The notes: generated by a model not told the origin, from the sequence alone. Positions 17,300-28,063 are shown, counted from the stretch's first letter. The stretch: DNA of 64,000 nt from Celeribacter baekdonensis (GCF_900102315.1 NZ_FNBL01000006.1:1-64000); one strand, 5' to 3'. Translations and numbers: made by a program.

Positions 17300-18826
17300 A
17301 TGGCCACACCGAAACCCGTCGTCCTTTGTATTCTCGATGGCTGGGGGATTGGCCCAACACCCGAGGCAAACGCCCCCGTTTTGGCCAAAACCCCAACCTT
17401 TGATCGGCTGATGGCGGAGTGTCCGCATGACACGTTGATCACATTTGGCCCGGATGTGGGCCTGCCGAGCGGACAAATGGGCAACTCCGAGGTCGGTCAC
17501 ACCAACATCGGCGCAGGGCGGGTTGTGGCGATGGATTTGGGTCAGATTGATTTGGCGATCGAAGACGGGTCTTTCTTTCAAAACGCCGAAATTGTCGCCT
17601 TTGCCGAAAAGGTCAAAGCCGCGGGCGGCACCGCGCATTTGATGGGCGTGATCTCGGACGGTGGTGTGCATGGCCATATCGAACACACGCTGGCCGCCGC
17701 CAAAGCCATCACGGATCATGGCGTGCCGGTGATCCTCCATGCCATCACCGATGGCCGCGATGTTGCACCGCAATCCTCGGCAACATTCATCCCCGATCTT
17801 GTTGCTCGTCTGCCCATAGGCGCATCCGTCGGCACCGTCATTGGTCGCTATTACGCGATGGACCGCGACAATCGGTGGGAACGGGTGTCCCAGGCTTATT
17901 TCGCGATGATCAATGGCACAGGGGTTGAAACCGCCGCCACGACCAAAGACGCCGTCACCGCCTCTTATGCGCGCGGCGAGCATGATGAGTTTATCAAAGC
18001 CACGGTGATTGGCGATTACGCGGGCGTCAAAGATGGCGATGGCTTTTTCTGTCTCAACTTCCGCGCCGACCGCGCCCGTGAGATCCTGCGCGCCATTGGC
18101 GAGCCGGGGTTTGCCGAGTTTGACACTGGCCCGCGTCCGCGCCTGTCGGCATTCTTGGGCATGGTCGAATATTCCGTCAGCCACGGCGCCTATATGACCA
18201 CCGCCTATCCCAAAAGCGACATCGTCAACACGTTGGGGGAATGGGTGGCCAAGAAAGGCCTGAGACAATTCCGCTTGGCCGAGACCGAAAAATATCCGCA
18301 TGTGACGTTTTTCCTCAATGGCGGCAAAGAGACGCCGGAGGTGGGCGAGGATCGGTTCATGCCAAAATCGCCGAAAGTGGCGACTTATGATTTGCAACCT
18401 GAAATGAGCGAACCCGAGGTGGCCGAGAAATTCGTCTGGGCGATTGATGAAGGTTATGACCTGATCGTCACCAATTTCGCCAACCCCGATATGGTCGGTC
18501 ACACGGGCATCTTGGAGGCCGCAATGGCCGCATGTGAGGCGGTGGATGATGGTCTGGGCAAGGTTGTGGCCGAGCTTGAAAAAGTCGGGGGCGCGATGTT
18601 GGTGATTGCCGATCACGGCAATTGCGAAACCATGATCGACCCGATCACGGGCGGGCCCCACACCGCGCATACCACCAACCCGGTTCCCGTGATCCTGTTC
18701 GGTGGCCCCAAAGGCGCGCGGTTGCGTTCGGGCGGGCGTTTGGCGGATGTGGCACCGACGATCCTTGAGTTGATGGGGCTCGATCAGCCCGCTGAAATGA
18801 CGGGCGAAAGCCTCATCGTCACATGA
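17300..18826 (+). CDS. gpmI: 2,3-bisphosphoglycerate-independent phosphoglycerate mutase
   Basis: 508 residues, family length. Interconverts 3- and 2-phosphoglycerate in glycolysis with two manganese ions. Visible: LCILDGWGIG (metal-binding D13), MGNSEVGHTNIGAG with the phosphorylated serine S63, ITDGRD, NFRADRARE, TNFANPDMVGHTG and IADHGNCE near the end. Good Shine-Dalgarno (AGAAGGAAG). The stop overlaps the next start (ATGA), so the envC-like gene is coupled to it. Confidence 0.97.
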   Translation: MATPKPVVLCILDGWGIGPTPEANAPVLAKTPTFDRLMAECPHDTLITFGPDVGLPSGQMGNSEVGHTNIGAGRVVAMDLGQIDLAIEDGSFFQNAEIVAFAEKVKAAGGTAHLMGVISDGGVHGHIEHTLAAAKAITDHGVPVILHAITDGRDVAPQSSATFIPDLVARLPIGASVGTVIGRYYAMDRDNRWERVSQAYFAMINGTGVETAATTKDAVTASYARGEHDEFIKATVIGDYAGVKDGDGFFCLNFRADRAREILRAIGEPGFAEFDTGPRPRLSAFLGMVEYSVSHGAYMTTAYPKSDIVNTLGEWVAKKGLRQFRLAETEKYPHVTFFLNGGKETPEVGEDRFMPKSPKVATYDLQPEMSEPEVAEKFVWAIDEGYDLIVTNFANPDMVGHTGILEAAMAACEAVDDGLGKVVAELEKVGGAMLVIADHGNCETMIDPITGGPHTAHTTNPVPVILFGGPKGARLRSGGRLADVAPTILELMGLDQPAEMTGESLIVT

Positions 18827-19956
18827 GACTGGGGATTGTCGCTGTTTGTTTTGCGCTTCTGACCGGGGCCGCACTGGCGCAGGAGGAAAGCCCTGCTGCG
18901 CTGGCCGAAGGGGCCGTGGCGCAATTCAATATGGCGCATTCTGAATTGGAAGCGGCGCAATCTGCCGGGGATCGGGTCAAGGCCCTGACCCGTGTCGTGC
19001 GCGCCTATGAAGACGGCTTGGAAGCGATGCGCGCGGGGCTACGGCAAGTGTCCCTGCGCGAAGGTGAGTTGGCCCGTGAGTTTCAGGATGAAAGCGGCCA
19101 AGTCGCGCAACTTCTTGGCATTTTGATCAACCTCAAACCCAATGCCTCCCCCGAAGCCTTGGTGCATCCGACCGGGCCTTTGGGTCACGCGCGCGCGGGC
19201 ATGTTGGTCTCTGCGATCACGCCCGCGATGCAGGCGGATGCCGATGCACTTCGGATCAAACTCGAAGAGGTCTCTATTTTGCGGGAATTGCAAGATGAGG
19301 CGCTTGAGACCCTTGCCCGAGGTCTCAAAGACGCGCAACAGGCGCGCACCGACCTGTCTCAGGCGATGTCGGAGCGCACTGACCTTCCGCGTCGGTTCAC
19401 CACTGATCCCGATCGCTTAAAGACCCTGATTGACAGTTCCGAGACACTTGAGGCCTTTGCCTCCGGCCTTGCCGTGATGGATGTGGTGGATGGGATCAGT
19501 CCCTTGCCCGATCTGGACGCGGCAAAGGGCACATGGCCGATGCCAGTCAGCGGCGTTTTCATCCGCGGCTATAAAGAACCCGATGCGGCGGGCGTGGCAC
19601 GTCCGGGATGGCTTTGGGCCACGCGGGCGCTGTCCTTGGTCTCAACGCCATGGCCCGCCACCATCCGCTACAAGGGCGCGTTTCTGGACTACGGAAATGT
19701 GATCATACTTGAGCCTGGAAATGACGTATTGCTTGTTTTGGCAGGGCTTGATGAGGTCTACGGTGAAGTTGGCGAGGTGATCCCTGCTGGCACAGCCGTT
19801 GGCCTGATGGGCGGAGCCGCGCCCGATTTGGACGCCTTTGTGGAAAATGCCACCCAGGGCACTGGCGCTGGCCTGTCAGAGACGCTTTATATAGAGGTCA
19901 GAGAAGGCGGAAAGCCGGTGAACCCGGAGCAATGGTTCGCGAACGCACCGCTTTAG
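18823..19956 (+). CDS. EnvC-like murein hydrolase activator (degenerate M23)
   Basis: 377 residues with a signal peptide (VAVCFALLTGAALAQ). Residues about 25-215 form a helical, heptad-rich coiled coil. The C-terminal third is a LytM/M23 fold (GTWPMPVSGVFIRGYKEP, LDYGNVIILEPGNDVLLVLAGL, GEVIPAGTAVGLMG). The histidines that hold zinc in active M23 peptidases are absent; for example the usual YGHL position reads LLVLAGL. This is the mark of amidase activators such as EnvC. It should act in the periplasm during cell separation. ATGA overlap with gpmI and followed 42 bases later by ctpA. Confidence 0.85.
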   Translation: MRLGIVAVCFALLTGAALAQEESPAALAEGAVAQFNMAHSELEAAQSAGDRVKALTRVVRAYEDGLEAMRAGLRQVSLREGELAREFQDESGQVAQLLGILINLKPNASPEALVHPTGPLGHARAGMLVSAITPAMQADADALRIKLEEVSILRELQDEALETLARGLKDAQQARTDLSQAMSERTDLPRRFTTDPDRLKTLIDSSETLEAFASGLAVMDVVDGISPLPDLDAAKGTWPMPVSGVFIRGYKEPDAAGVARPGWLWATRALSLVSTPWPATIRYKGAFLDYGNVIILEPGNDVLLVLAGLDEVYGEVGEVIPAGTAVGLMGGAAPDLDAFVENATQGTGAGLSETLYIEVREGGKPVNPEQWFANAPL

Positions 19957-19998
19957 TCGATCAAGGGCCCGCATGGCGGGCGGGTGAGAGGAACAAGA

Positions 19999-21324
19999 AT
20001 GAAGAAATATTTGATGGCGGGCGTGGCCGGTATCCTTGCAGGCACATTGATCTCGACGCAATTCGCCGGCCCGCTTTTGGCGCAAGAAGCCGAGAAGTCC
20101 AGCAACGTCTACGAGCAGCTTGATCTTTTTGGTGACGTGTTTGAACGCATCCGTGCGCAATATGTCGAAGAGGTTGACTCCGAAGAACTGATCGAGGCGG
20201 CCATTGACGGCATGCTCTCTTCACTTGACCCGCATTCCTCCTATCTGTCCCCCAAAGACGCCGCCGATATGCGGGTGCAAACCTCCGGCTCCTTTGGCGG
20301 GCTTGGCATTGAGGTCACGCAAGAAGAGGGCTTTGTCAAAGTCGTCGCCCCGATGGACGGCACGCCCGCCGATATCGCAGGTGTCGAAACCGGCGATTAT
20401 ATCACCGCCGTGGATGGCAGCAGCGTGATGGGCATGACCCTTGATCAAACGGTGGAATTGATGCGCGGGCCGGTTGGGTCCGAGATTGTCATCACCGTGG
20501 TGCGCGAGGGGGTTGAAGAACCGTTTGACATCTCCATCATCCGCGACACGATCAAATTGACCGCCGTGCGCTCGCGAGTCGAAGGCCACACCATTGTGCT
20601 GCGTGTCACCACGTTCAACGAACAAACCTATCCGAACCTCGAAGATGGCCTGAAAAAGGGCGTTGAAGAACTGGGCGGCATGGCCAATGTTGATGGCATC
20701 GTCGTCGATTTGCGCAACAACCCCGGCGGGCTTTTGGATCAGGCGATCAAGGTCTCTGATGCTTTCCTGGAAGAGGGTGAAATCGTCTCGACCCGTGGCC
20801 GCACGCCCGAAGACAGCGAACGCGTCAATGCGCGTCCGGGCGATTTGGCCGAGGGCAAACCGATTGTCGTGCTGATCAATGGCGGTTCGGCCTCGGCCTC
20901 TGAAATCGTCTCGGGCGCCCTGCAAGATCACCATCGCGCGGTTGTTGTCGGGACGAAATCCTTTGGCAAAGGCTCGGTGCAAACGGTCATGCCACTGCGC
21001 TCTGATGGTGCGATGCGCCTGACCACGGCGCGCTACTATACGCCGTCGGGGCGCTCGATTCAGGCGCTTGGCATTTCGCCCGACATCATCGTCGCACAAC
21101 CGCCGCGCCAGCCCGAAGCCGACGAGACGGCGGATGCGCCGACGTTGCGTTCCGAGGCGGATTTGCGCGGGGCGCTCAACAACGACAGCTTCACCGAGGA
21201 TGAGCGCCGCAAAATCGAAGAAGAACGCGCCGCCGCCGAAGAGGCCGCGAAACTGCGCGATGAGGATTTCCAACTCGCCTATGCGATCGACTTGCTGAAA
21301 GGTCTGTCGAAAATCGGCAATTGA
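19999..21324 (+). CDS. ctpA: Carboxyl-terminal processing protease (S41)
   Basis: 441 residues. Signal sequence ([19 protein letters not shown]), then a PDZ domain (about 75-160; [30 protein letters not shown]) and the S41 catalytic core. GGSASASEI contains nucleophile S299, and K324 in SFGKGSVQT is 25 residues later, the classic Ser-Lys dyad spacing. A long charged C-terminal tail rich in E/A/K follows. It degrades or trims periplasmic proteins, in other bacteria including murein hydrolases. ATG at 19999 follows GAGAGGAAC; an upstream start at 19984 is weaker. Ends at a strong terminator. Confidence 0.93.
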   Translation: MKKYLMAGVAGILAGTLISTQFAGPLLAQEAEKSSNVYEQLDLFGDVFERIRAQYVEEVDSEELIEAAIDGMLSSLDPHSSYLSPKDAADMRVQTSGSFGGLGIEVTQEEGFVKVVAPMDGTPADIAGVETGDYITAVDGSSVMGMTLDQTVELMRGPVGSEIVITVVREGVEEPFDISIIRDTIKLTAVRSRVEGHTIVLRVTTFNEQTYPNLEDGLKKGVEELGGMANVDGIVVDLRNNPGGLLDQAIKVSDAFLEEGEIVSTRGRTPEDSERVNARPGDLAEGKPIVVLINGGSASASEIVSGALQDHHRAVVVGTKSFGKGSVQTVMPLRSDGAMRLTTARYYTPSGRSIQALGISPDIIVAQPPRQPEADETADAPTLRSEADLRGALNNDSFTEDERRKIEEERAAAEEAAKLRDEDFQLAYAIDLLKGLSKIGN

Positions 21325-21335
21325 TCCTATGGAGA

Positions 21336-21360
21336 GGGGGCCCGCGTGGCCCCCTTTTTT
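21336..21360 (+). terminator. Rho-independent terminator after ctpA
   Basis: A 7-bp stem, GGGGGCC (21336-21342) with GGCCCCC (21348-21354), a 5-base loop and six T residues. It lies 12 bases after the ctpA stop and ends the gpmI-envC-ctpA unit just before rppH. Confidence 0.9.
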
Positions 21361-21374
21361 CTTGCGAGGACCTG

Positions 21375-21854
21375 ATGACCAAAGACCTATCCACTCTGCC
21401 CTACCGCCCTTGCGTGGGGATCATGTTGTTGAATGCCGAGGGACGGATTTTTGTCGGTGAACGCATCGACACGCCCGGTGCGTGGCAGATGCCGCAAGGC
21501 GGGATTGACGCCGGTGAAACGCCGGAGGAGGCCGCTTTACGCGAGCTTTGGGAAGAAATTGGCGTGAATTCAGATCATGTCGAGGTGCTCGCGCAGTCCG
21601 CGGATTGGCTGACATATGATTTGCCGGATCACCTTTTGGGCAAGGTCTGGAAGGGCAAATATCGCGGTCAGAAACAGCTCTGGTTTGTGCTGCGCTTCAA
21701 AGGGCCAGAGAGCGCCATCAATATCGACACCGACCACCCGGAATTTGCCCAATGGAAATGGACCGATTCAGCCGGATTGGTGTCAGATATCGTGTCCTTT
21801 AAGCGCGATATTTATCAGGCCTTGGTGACGGAATTCTCAGGCCATTTGGCCTGA
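21375..21854 (+). CDS. rppH: RNA pyrophosphohydrolase
   Basis: 159 residues, the Nudix family member that removes pyrophosphate from 5'-triphosphate mRNA ends and starts decay. It begins with [11 protein letters not shown] as in E. coli RppH and has a full Nudix box, [20 protein letters not shown] plus IGV. PQGGID and the later [13 protein letters not shown] are typical of the group. ATG at 21375 with GAGGA upstream; an earlier in-frame start lies inside the terminator hairpin and is rejected. Confidence 0.93.
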   Translation: MTKDLSTLPYRPCVGIMLLNAEGRIFVGERIDTPGAWQMPQGGIDAGETPEEAALRELWEEIGVNSDHVEVLAQSADWLTYDLPDHLLGKVWKGKYRGQKQLWFVLRFKGPESAINIDTDHPEFAQWKWTDSAGLVSDIVSFKRDIYQALVTEFSGHLA

Positions 21855-21861
21855 GATCCTC

Positions 21862-23124
21862 TTATTTCAACAGTTTCAAAAGCGTCTGTGACGGATAACC
21901 ATCCGGCGTCACGCCGACCGCGTTTTGAAACGCCCGGATCGCATTGATCGTGTTCGGTCCGATGATGCCATCCACCTTGTCGTCCAAGAAGCCTTTGCGC
22001 TTCAAAATCCGCTGCATCTGCATCTTTTCTTTAAACGACAACGGCGCATAGCCGCGCGGCCAAGAGGCCTGAATCGCCGGGCCACCACGCAGCCGGTCGG
22101 ACAGATGCCCAACCCCGATCACATAGGCATCTGCCTTGTTGTAGCGCTCAATCACCGCGAAGTTGTCAAAGATCATAAAGGCCGCGCCTGACGCACCCGC
22201 AGGCAAAAGGATCGAGCCTTTGCCGTAGTTCGGCACGGGCCGCCCGTCGATTCCCATTACCCCCAAGGAGGCCCAATCGGACGGGGCACGCATGGTGTCG
22301 CGGCGCGCCGAACTATAGTCAAATCCAGCCGGAAGTCGCACTTCCACGCCCCAGGGCTGCCCTTTTTTCCAACCGTGTTTGGCCAAATAGGCGGCCGTGG
22401 AGGCCAGCGCATCGGTCGGATCATTCGACCAAATATCGCGTTTGCCATCGCCGTTGCCATCGACCGCAAAGGCCAGAAAGGAGGTCGGAATAAACTGGGT
22501 GTGGCCCATAGCGCCCGCCCAACTGCCCTTCATATTATGAGGCGAGGTGTCACCCGACTGAAGGATTTTCAAAGCCGCCAAAAGTTGGCTTTCAAAAAAC
22601 CGCCCGCGTCGCCCGTCATAGGCCAGCGTCGCCATGGCTTCGATCACATTGGTGTCGCCGCGGGTCGCGCCATAGGCGCTCTCAACGCCCCAAATCGCCG
22701 CAACCACATGTTTATCGACGCCATACACCCGTTCGACCCCGTCCAGAACCGCCGCATGTTTGCGCATCGCCGCCTGACCGTTCGACACCCGTGTGGGGGA
22801 GGCGGCACTGTCGAGATAATCCCAGATTTGCTTGGTAAATTCGGACTGTTTGCGATCCTTGGCGATCACATCCTCATTGTATCTCACACCGCGAAAGGCG
22901 CGATCAAAGGTGGTTTGAGAAATGCCTTCACGCATGGCGCGTGTTTTGAACCCGGCGATCCACGCGTCCAACCCGGCTTGTGATGTGGATGAGACCAAAG
23001 TCACGGCGCTCTCCCGATTAAGATGATGCGGAAATTCCGCCATCGGCCCCGAAGGTTGTGCGGTGGCGGAGGTAAGGCCAAGCCCGAAAAACAGACCAAA
23101 GACAGAGAGGAAAACAGGGCGCAT
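21862..23124 (-). CDS. Lytic murein transglycosylase (MltB type) with peptidoglycan-binding domain
   Basis: 420 residues with an N-terminal signal peptide (VFLSVFGLFFGLGLTSATAQ). The SLT_2/GH103 catalytic domain spans about 45-340: AIWGVESAYG contains the catalytic glutamate, followed by AMGHTQFIPTSF and VDGNGDGKRDIW. The C-terminus (about 355-420) is a PG_binding_1 repeat (LDDKVDGIIGPNTINAIRAFQ). It cleaves peptidoglycan glycan chains to 1,6-anhydro ends in the periplasm. ATG at 23124 with GGAG upstream; a longer reading to 23163 has no signal-peptide logic. Confidence 0.92.
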   Translation of the reverse strand: MRPVFLSVFGLFFGLGLTSATAQPSGPMAEFPHHLNRESAVTLVSSTSQAGLDAWIAGFKTRAMREGISQTTFDRAFRGVRYNEDVIAKDRKQSEFTKQIWDYLDSAASPTRVSNGQAAMRKHAAVLDGVERVYGVDKHVVAAIWGVESAYGATRGDTNVIEAMATLAYDGRRGRFFESQLLAALKILQSGDTSPHNMKGSWAGAMGHTQFIPTSFLAFAVDGNGDGKRDIWSNDPTDALASTAAYLAKHGWKKGQPWGVEVRLPAGFDYSSARRDTMRAPSDWASLGVMGIDGRPVPNYGKGSILLPAGASGAAFMIFDNFAVIERYNKADAYVIGVGHLSDRLRGGPAIQASWPRGYAPLSFKEKMQMQRILKRKGFLDDKVDGIIGPNTINAIRAFQNAVGVTPDGYPSQTLLKLLK

Positions 23125-23223
23125 TCTAACAACTCCAATAACAGTTACTCGACCGTAAACCAAAACCTTGGCGGGGTTGAAGCCGTGACCTCGGAGGCGG
23201 CGATAATCCGCTATCCGCGCCGT

Positions 23224-25479
23224 TTAACTCCGCCGCCGTTGTACCTTTTTACGGATTTTTTCCTTATGTGCCTTGCCTTTATTGTACTTGCGCGACACCA
23301 CGCGGCCTTTGGCCCGGCGCGGTCCGCGCGGCATCAAAGCCCCGTCAATCGACAGCAATTCCAACTCCAACCCGCCGGTCACAGGCACCGCCTCGGCAAT
23401 GCGCACGACGACCTTTTGACCAATCGAAATTTTCATGCCGGTGTCAGCCCCCATGAGCGTTTGCTCGTCTGGGTCGTAATGGAAAAACTCTGCGCCCATC
23501 GTGCGGACCGGCACAAGGCCATCGGCGCCAGTTTCATCCAGTTTGATGAAAGCGCCAAATTTTTGGATGCCCGAAATATGCCCGGTCATCTCATTGCCGA
23601 TCCGTTCGCTCAGATAAGAGGCCAGATAGCGGTCATTCGTGTCGCGCTCCGCCGTCATTGAACGGCGCTCGGTTTCCGAGATGTGTTTGGCCGTCGCCTC
23701 CAAGCGCTCGATTTCCTCCGCAGACAACCCGTCCTTGCCCCAACCATGGGCCGAAATCAGACCGCGATGGACGATGAGATCGGCATAGCGGCGGATCGGC
23801 GAGGTGAAATGCGCGTAAGAGCGCAGGGCGAGACCGAAATGGCCGTAATTCTCAGGGTGGTAATAGGCTTGGGTCATCGAGCGCAGGGTCGAAATGTTGA
23901 TCAATTCGTCCTGCTCCGTGCCTTCGGCCTGAGCCAGAAGTCTGTTCAGATGCGAGGTGTGGATCACCTGTCCCTTGGCCAGCGTAAAGCCGGAGGCCTG
24001 CGCCACTTCGCGCAGCGCGTCAAGTTTCTCGCCCGAGGGTTCTTCATGCACACGGTAGAGCAGCGGTCGGTTGCGATGAAACAGTTCTTCGGCGGCGGAG
24101 ACATTGGCCAGCACCATGAATTCCTCGATCAACCGATGCGCATCAAACCGTTCGGCCAGAGCAACAGAGGCGACACGCCCATCTTCGCTCAAAACGATTT
24201 TGCGCTCAGGCAGATCCAAATCCAGCGGCTGACGGTCATGGCGCGCGCGTTTGAGAGCCTCGTAAGCCTCATAAATCGGCCCGATCACCGTTTCCATCAA
24301 CGGGGCACAGGCCTCATTCGGTTGCCCATCGCGGGCCGCTTGCACTTCGGCGTAATTCAGGGCGGCGACCGATTTCATCAAGCCGCGCATGAAGCGATGC
24401 GATTTCTTTTTGCCGTCGGAATCAATCACCATCCGCACGGCCAAACAGGCACGCGGCACCCCTTCGTGCAGCGAACACAGATCGCCAGACAGGCGATCCG
24501 GCAACATCGGCACAACCCGGTCCGGGAAATAGGTCGAGTTGCCACGATTCCACGCCTCGCGATCAAGCGCGGAACCGGGCGTCACATAATGCGCCACATC
24601 GGCGATCGCGACCCAAAGGATGAAACCTCCGATATTGGCTGAATCAGGGTCGAATTCGGCCCAAATCGCATCATCACGGTCGCGCGCATCGGCCGGATCA
24701 ATCGTCACCAGAGGTAGATCGCGCAGGTCCTCGCGGCCCTTGAGACCCGCCGGTTTGGCGGCATCGGCCTCGGCGATCACATCATCGGGGAAATCATCGG
24801 GGATGCCATGTTGGTGGATCGCGATCAGCGACACGGCCTTGGGCGCACTTGGGTCGCCCAAACGGGTGATGATACGCGCCATTGGCAGGCCCATACGTCC
24901 CTTTGGCCCGGCCTGTTCGGCCTCAACCAATTCACCATCCTGCGCGCCATAGTCATTGCCCGACCGAACCAGAAAGTCTTTTTCGTTGCCTTTGTCGATC
25001 GGTACAACCCGCCCGCCTTCGGCATCTTTGCGATAGACACCTATGATTTTGCGTGGATTAGAGCCTATCTTGCGGATCAGGCGGGCCTCATATTGATGAT
25101 CCTCGCCCTTCACCTCTTGCAGCTTGGCTAAAATCCGTTCGCCTTCGCCCAAGGCAGCATCGCTTTCACGCAGCACCATCAAGATCCGGGGCTCGGGGCC
25201 TTCGCCGGTCCATTCCAGCGGGCGCGCAAACAAATCGCCCTGAGCGTCAGGGGCAAACACGGACAAAACCGACACCGGGGGGAGTTTGTCCGGATCGCGA
25301 TAGGTCTTGTGCCGCTTTTGCAGGTGACCCTCCGCCTCAAGTTCTTTGAGGATACGTTTCAGGTCAATCCGCGCAGCACCTTTGATGCCAAAAGCCTTGG
25401 CAATATCGCGTTTTGCGCTCTCAGTCGGGTGATCGGAAATCCATTGGAGGATTTCGTCTTTGGTGGGGATCTTGTTCAT
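23224..25479 (-). CDS. rnr: Ribonuclease R
   Basis: 751 residues. A winged-helix-like N-terminus (KRDIAKAFGIKGAARIDLKRIL) precedes cold-shock domains, the RNB catalytic core with TIDPADARDRDDAIW (metal-binding aspartates) and HYVTPGSALDREAWNRG. A C-terminal S1 domain (ISGIQKFGAFIKLDETGADG) and a very basic tail follow. It degrades structured RNA 3' to 5', including rRNA and tmRNA-tagged messages. The ATG at 25479 gives a standard N-terminus. About 75 bases separate it from the DUF2064 gene upstream on the same strand. Confidence 0.96.
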   Translation of the reverse strand: MNKIPTKDEILQWISDHPTESAKRDIAKAFGIKGAARIDLKRILKELEAEGHLQKRHKTYRDPDKLPPVSVLSVFAPDAQGDLFARPLEWTGEGPEPRILMVLRESDAALGEGERILAKLQEVKGEDHQYEARLIRKIGSNPRKIIGVYRKDAEGGRVVPIDKGNEKDFLVRSGNDYGAQDGELVEAEQAGPKGRMGLPMARIITRLGDPSAPKAVSLIAIHQHGIPDDFPDDVIAEADAAKPAGLKGREDLRDLPLVTIDPADARDRDDAIWAEFDPDSANIGGFILWVAIADVAHYVTPGSALDREAWNRGNSTYFPDRVVPMLPDRLSGDLCSLHEGVPRACLAVRMVIDSDGKKKSHRFMRGLMKSVAALNYAEVQAARDGQPNEACAPLMETVIGPIYEAYEALKRARHDRQPLDLDLPERKIVLSEDGRVASVALAERFDAHRLIEEFMVLANVSAAEELFHRNRPLLYRVHEEPSGEKLDALREVAQASGFTLAKGQVIHTSHLNRLLAQAEGTEQDELINISTLRSMTQAYYHPENYGHFGLALRSYAHFTSPIRRYADLIVHRGLISAHGWGKDGLSAEEIERLEATAKHISETERRSMTAERDTNDRYLASYLSERIGNEMTGHISGIQKFGAFIKLDETGADGLVPVRTMGAEFFHYDPDEQTLMGADTGMKISIGQKVVVRIAEAVPVTGGLELELLSIDGALMPRGPRRAKGRVVSRKYNKGKAHKEKIRKKVQRRRS

Positions 25480-25553
25480 AGGACGAATCTACCACGGCCC
25501 GCTGCGCCTCACCACTGACAAAGCAGGGGATGTGATGAAATCATCATGGGCGG

Positions 25554-26144
25554 TCAGTCGCGCTTACTCAGCCGGCGCAGATCAGAGAGGTCATCGACAT
25601 CTGAAAGCGTCTCTAACTCGGCCCAACTCATCTCTTTTGCCGAAGCAAGCGTGTCCTCTCGCGCCCATCGTGTTGACCAGCGCACAGAGGTTAAAAATCC
25701 GGCGGGTTGCCGTGCCGAATGGCGCAGTCCGATGAGCCAATATCCCCCATCCGTGGCAGGGCCGATCACAGCAGAATGCGACCCTAATCCCGCAAAAGCC
25801 TGTCGAATGTGGGATTTTTTCAGACCCGGAATATCGGCGCCAATGACACAGGTTGGATGCGGAGCGCAGGCCCGCATCACGCGCGCCATGCGGGCACCGA
25901 GGTCGCCGGGGCCTTGGGGGATTTTGATAAGATCAGCGGGCCAAACCCGACTTAAAAGACCTTCGTGATCTGGCGAGACAGCCAACACAATATCCCAACG
26001 AGGATCGCGTAGGCGTCGGATGGTCCCAAGCGCTTGGTGGCGGAACCACCACGCCGCGCGGACCATACCGATGTCGCGGCCCAGCCGGGTTTTGACCCGA
26101 CCGGGATGCGGCTCTTTGACCATAAGGACCAGACGTGGCCTCAC
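25554..26144 (-). CDS. DUF2064/TIGR04282-family glycosyltransferase-like protein
   Basis: 196 residues. It starts at a GTG overlapping the preceding stop (GTGA). Family features: MVKEPHPGRVKTRLG near the N-terminus (nucleotide-sugar binding), GDLGARMARV, IGADIPGL and GPATDGGYWLIGL. These resemble nucleotidyl/glycosyltransferase-fold enzymes annotated as DUF2064; the reaction is not established. It is the last gene of the dapE-GNAT-DUF2064 operon, whose members are joined by 4-base overlaps. Confidence 0.8.
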   Translation of the reverse strand: MRPRLVLMVKEPHPGRVKTRLGRDIGMVRAAWWFRHQALGTIRRLRDPRWDIVLAVSPDHEGLLSRVWPADLIKIPQGPGDLGARMARVMRACAPHPTCVIGADIPGLKKSHIRQAFAGLGSHSAVIGPATDGGYWLIGLRHSARQPAGFLTSVRWSTRWAREDTLASAKEMSWAELETLSDVDDLSDLRRLSKRD

Positions 26145-26566
26145 AGGGCGAGGACCATGTCATGATGTGGGATGCCACCGTCCATATATTCGTCGCCAAT
26201 CACGCGAAAACCGAAGCGTTCGTAAAATCCGATGGCGTGATTTTGCGCGCCGAGTTTCGCGGTTTTGATATGCGGGCGGGTCTTGAGATCGGCCAAACAC
26301 GTCTCGATCAAAGCCGCCCCAAGACCCGTGCCTCTTTGTGATTTTTCGACACAAACCCGGCCAATTTTACCGATTTCACCAACTTCGATGATGCGCGCGG
26401 TGCCAACAGCCATACCTGCCTCATCTTCGGCAAGAAAATGCGTTGCCACATCGTCAAACGCGTCGATTTCTTCTTCAAGTGGGACGTTTTGTTCCTCAAC
26501 AAAAACCACCAGCCTCAGCGCCAAACAGGCCTTGATGTCGTCAGTCTTGCGAATGGTGATACTCAT
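26141..26566 (-). CDS. GNAT N-acetyltransferase (ElaA-like)
   Basis: 141 residues. A GNAT fold with [20 protein letters not shown] at the N-terminus, [19 protein letters not shown], the acetyl-CoA loop [12 protein letters not shown] and the C-terminal [19 protein letters not shown] with HHDMVL. This pattern is typical of the ElaA-like subgroup. The acceptor substrate is unknown. It is coupled by ATGA to dapE upstream and GTGA to the DUF2064 gene downstream. Confidence 0.85.
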   Translation of the reverse strand: MSITIRKTDDIKACLALRLVVFVEEQNVPLEEEIDAFDDVATHFLAEDEAGMAVGTARIIEVGEIGKIGRVCVEKSQRGTGLGAALIETCLADLKTRPHIKTAKLGAQNHAIGFYERFGFRVIGDEYMDGGIPHHDMVLAL

Positions 26567-27720
26567 GCGAAATAGTCTCCAATCAGGCGGGAATAGACCC
26601 TTTTTAGGTCCTTGATTTGTGATACGGGCACCTGTTCGTCGACCTTGTGCATGGTCTTGCCGACGAGGCCGAATTCGACCACAGGGCAGTGGTTTTTGAC
26701 AAACCGCGCATCCGACGTGCCGCCCGTGGTTGAGAGTTCCGGGCGCAGGCCTGTGACCGCTTCAACCGAGCCGGCCACCAAGTCCACGAAGGCTCCGGGA
26801 GGGGTCAGGAAACTTTCGCCCGAAATGGAAAACCGCACCTCGATCTCGATCCCGGTTTCCTTGGCCATGCGCGCGGCTTTGGCGCGCAGCCACTCAGACA
26901 GCGATGCGCCAGAATGAGCGTCGTTAAAGCGGATGTTGACGGTGGCCTGACAGAGTGCCGGAACCACATTGGTCGCCGGATTTCCCGTATCAAATGTCGT
27001 GATTTCGAGGTTGCTCGGGTCAAAATGCGCCGTGCCCTGATCCAGCGTATGCGCCGAAAGATCGGCCATCAGCCGCGCCAAAACCGGGACCGGATTATGG
27101 GTCTGATGCGGGTAGGCGACATGGCCCTGCGTACCGCGCGCGGCGAAATAGGCGGTAAGAGAGCCACGCCGTCCTATTTTCATCATCTCGCCCATGGTGT
27201 TCGGACAGGTCGGTTCGCCGACGATGCAATCACTCATCGCCTCGCCGTTTTGCGCCATCCAATCGAGCAAAGCGATGGTGCCATCAGTGGCATCGCCCTC
27301 TTCATCGCCTGTGATGGTGATGATGATGGCATCATCTTTGGGCTGGGTTTGGGTCGCATAGTCGCAAGCGGCGGCAACAAAAGCCGCCACGCCGGATTTC
27401 ATATCCGTGGCCCCACGCCCCCACAAAACACCATCGGCAATCTCGCCACCAAACGGATCATGGGTCCAAGCCGCAGCATCGCCGACGGGGACAACATCTG
27501 TGTGACCATTAAAGCCCAAACTGCGGGTCGCGCCCTTTTTGCCCCAGCGGGCAAACAGGTTTGGCGTGCCATTGCGATCGACCCGAACACAGGTAAAACC
27601 GGCCTGCGTCAACACGCGTTCCAAAAGGACCAGCGCACCGGCCTCGTCTGGTGTGACACTTGGGCAGCGGATCAGGTCGGCTGTCAGTTGAACGGGATCG
27701 AGCGGTGTATCGAGCGCCAT
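26563..27720 (-). CDS. dapE: Succinyl-diaminopimelate desuccinylase
   Basis: 385 residues, M20 peptidase family. Hydrolyses N-succinyl-LL-diaminopimelate in lysine and peptidoglycan precursor synthesis. Di-zinc site residues are visible in [44 protein letters not shown] and the C-terminal [14 protein letters not shown]. The substrate-type signature [10 protein letters not shown] is present. ATG at 27720 with AAAGGAG. First gene of a three-gene operon. dapD, the previous step's partner, lies 4.3 kb away on the same strand in a separate unit. Confidence 0.96.
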   Translation of the reverse strand: MALDTPLDPVQLTADLIRCPSVTPDEAGALVLLERVLTQAGFTCVRVDRNGTPNLFARWGKKGATRSLGFNGHTDVVPVGDAAAWTHDPFGGEIADGVLWGRGATDMKSGVAAFVAAACDYATQTQPKDDAIIITITGDEEGDATDGTIALLDWMAQNGEAMSDCIVGEPTCPNTMGEMMKIGRRGSLTAYFAARGTQGHVAYPHQTHNPVPVLARLMADLSAHTLDQGTAHFDPSNLEITTFDTGNPATNVVPALCQATVNIRFNDAHSGASLSEWLRAKAARMAKETGIEIEVRFSISGESFLTPPGAFVDLVAGSVEAVTGLRPELSTTGGTSDARFVKNHCPVVEFGLVGKTMHKVDEQVPVSQIKDLKRVYSRLIGDYFA

Positions 27721-28063
27721 TGCGGTCTCCTTTGGTCCCCAAATATGGCCTCAAGAGTTACCCGCCCAGCCCGCGCGGGGCAATCCGAAGATTGTTGCGC
27801 GGCTGTAACAGATCACACCGCCATTCTTGTGCGGGCGGAAAAGTGTTAACTAAATCTGAATTGCATGTTTGAGTATGATCAAAACAAAGATGAGGCAGGC
27901 GTCAGACCCAGTTGCGGGCAAACCCGAACGGTTCTGTCACCCATTAACAAGTCAATAAAACGCGGGTTTCCGTGTGGTTTCCCAGGTGTTGGATCTGCGT
28001 CATCGGCACTGTGCAGATTATGGTCTTTGCACAAGGTCATGGTCATGAGGGGGCGGGCATCAT
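27721..28063. other. Divergent intergenic region, nothing recognised
   Basis: 343 bases between dapE (minus) and the Hint-domain gene (plus). I see a short GC palindrome CCCGCGCGGG at 27770-27779 and an AT-rich patch near 27840-27890. There is no convincing gene, RNA or promoter pair. Short frames here have no ribosome-binding sites. Confidence 0.4.
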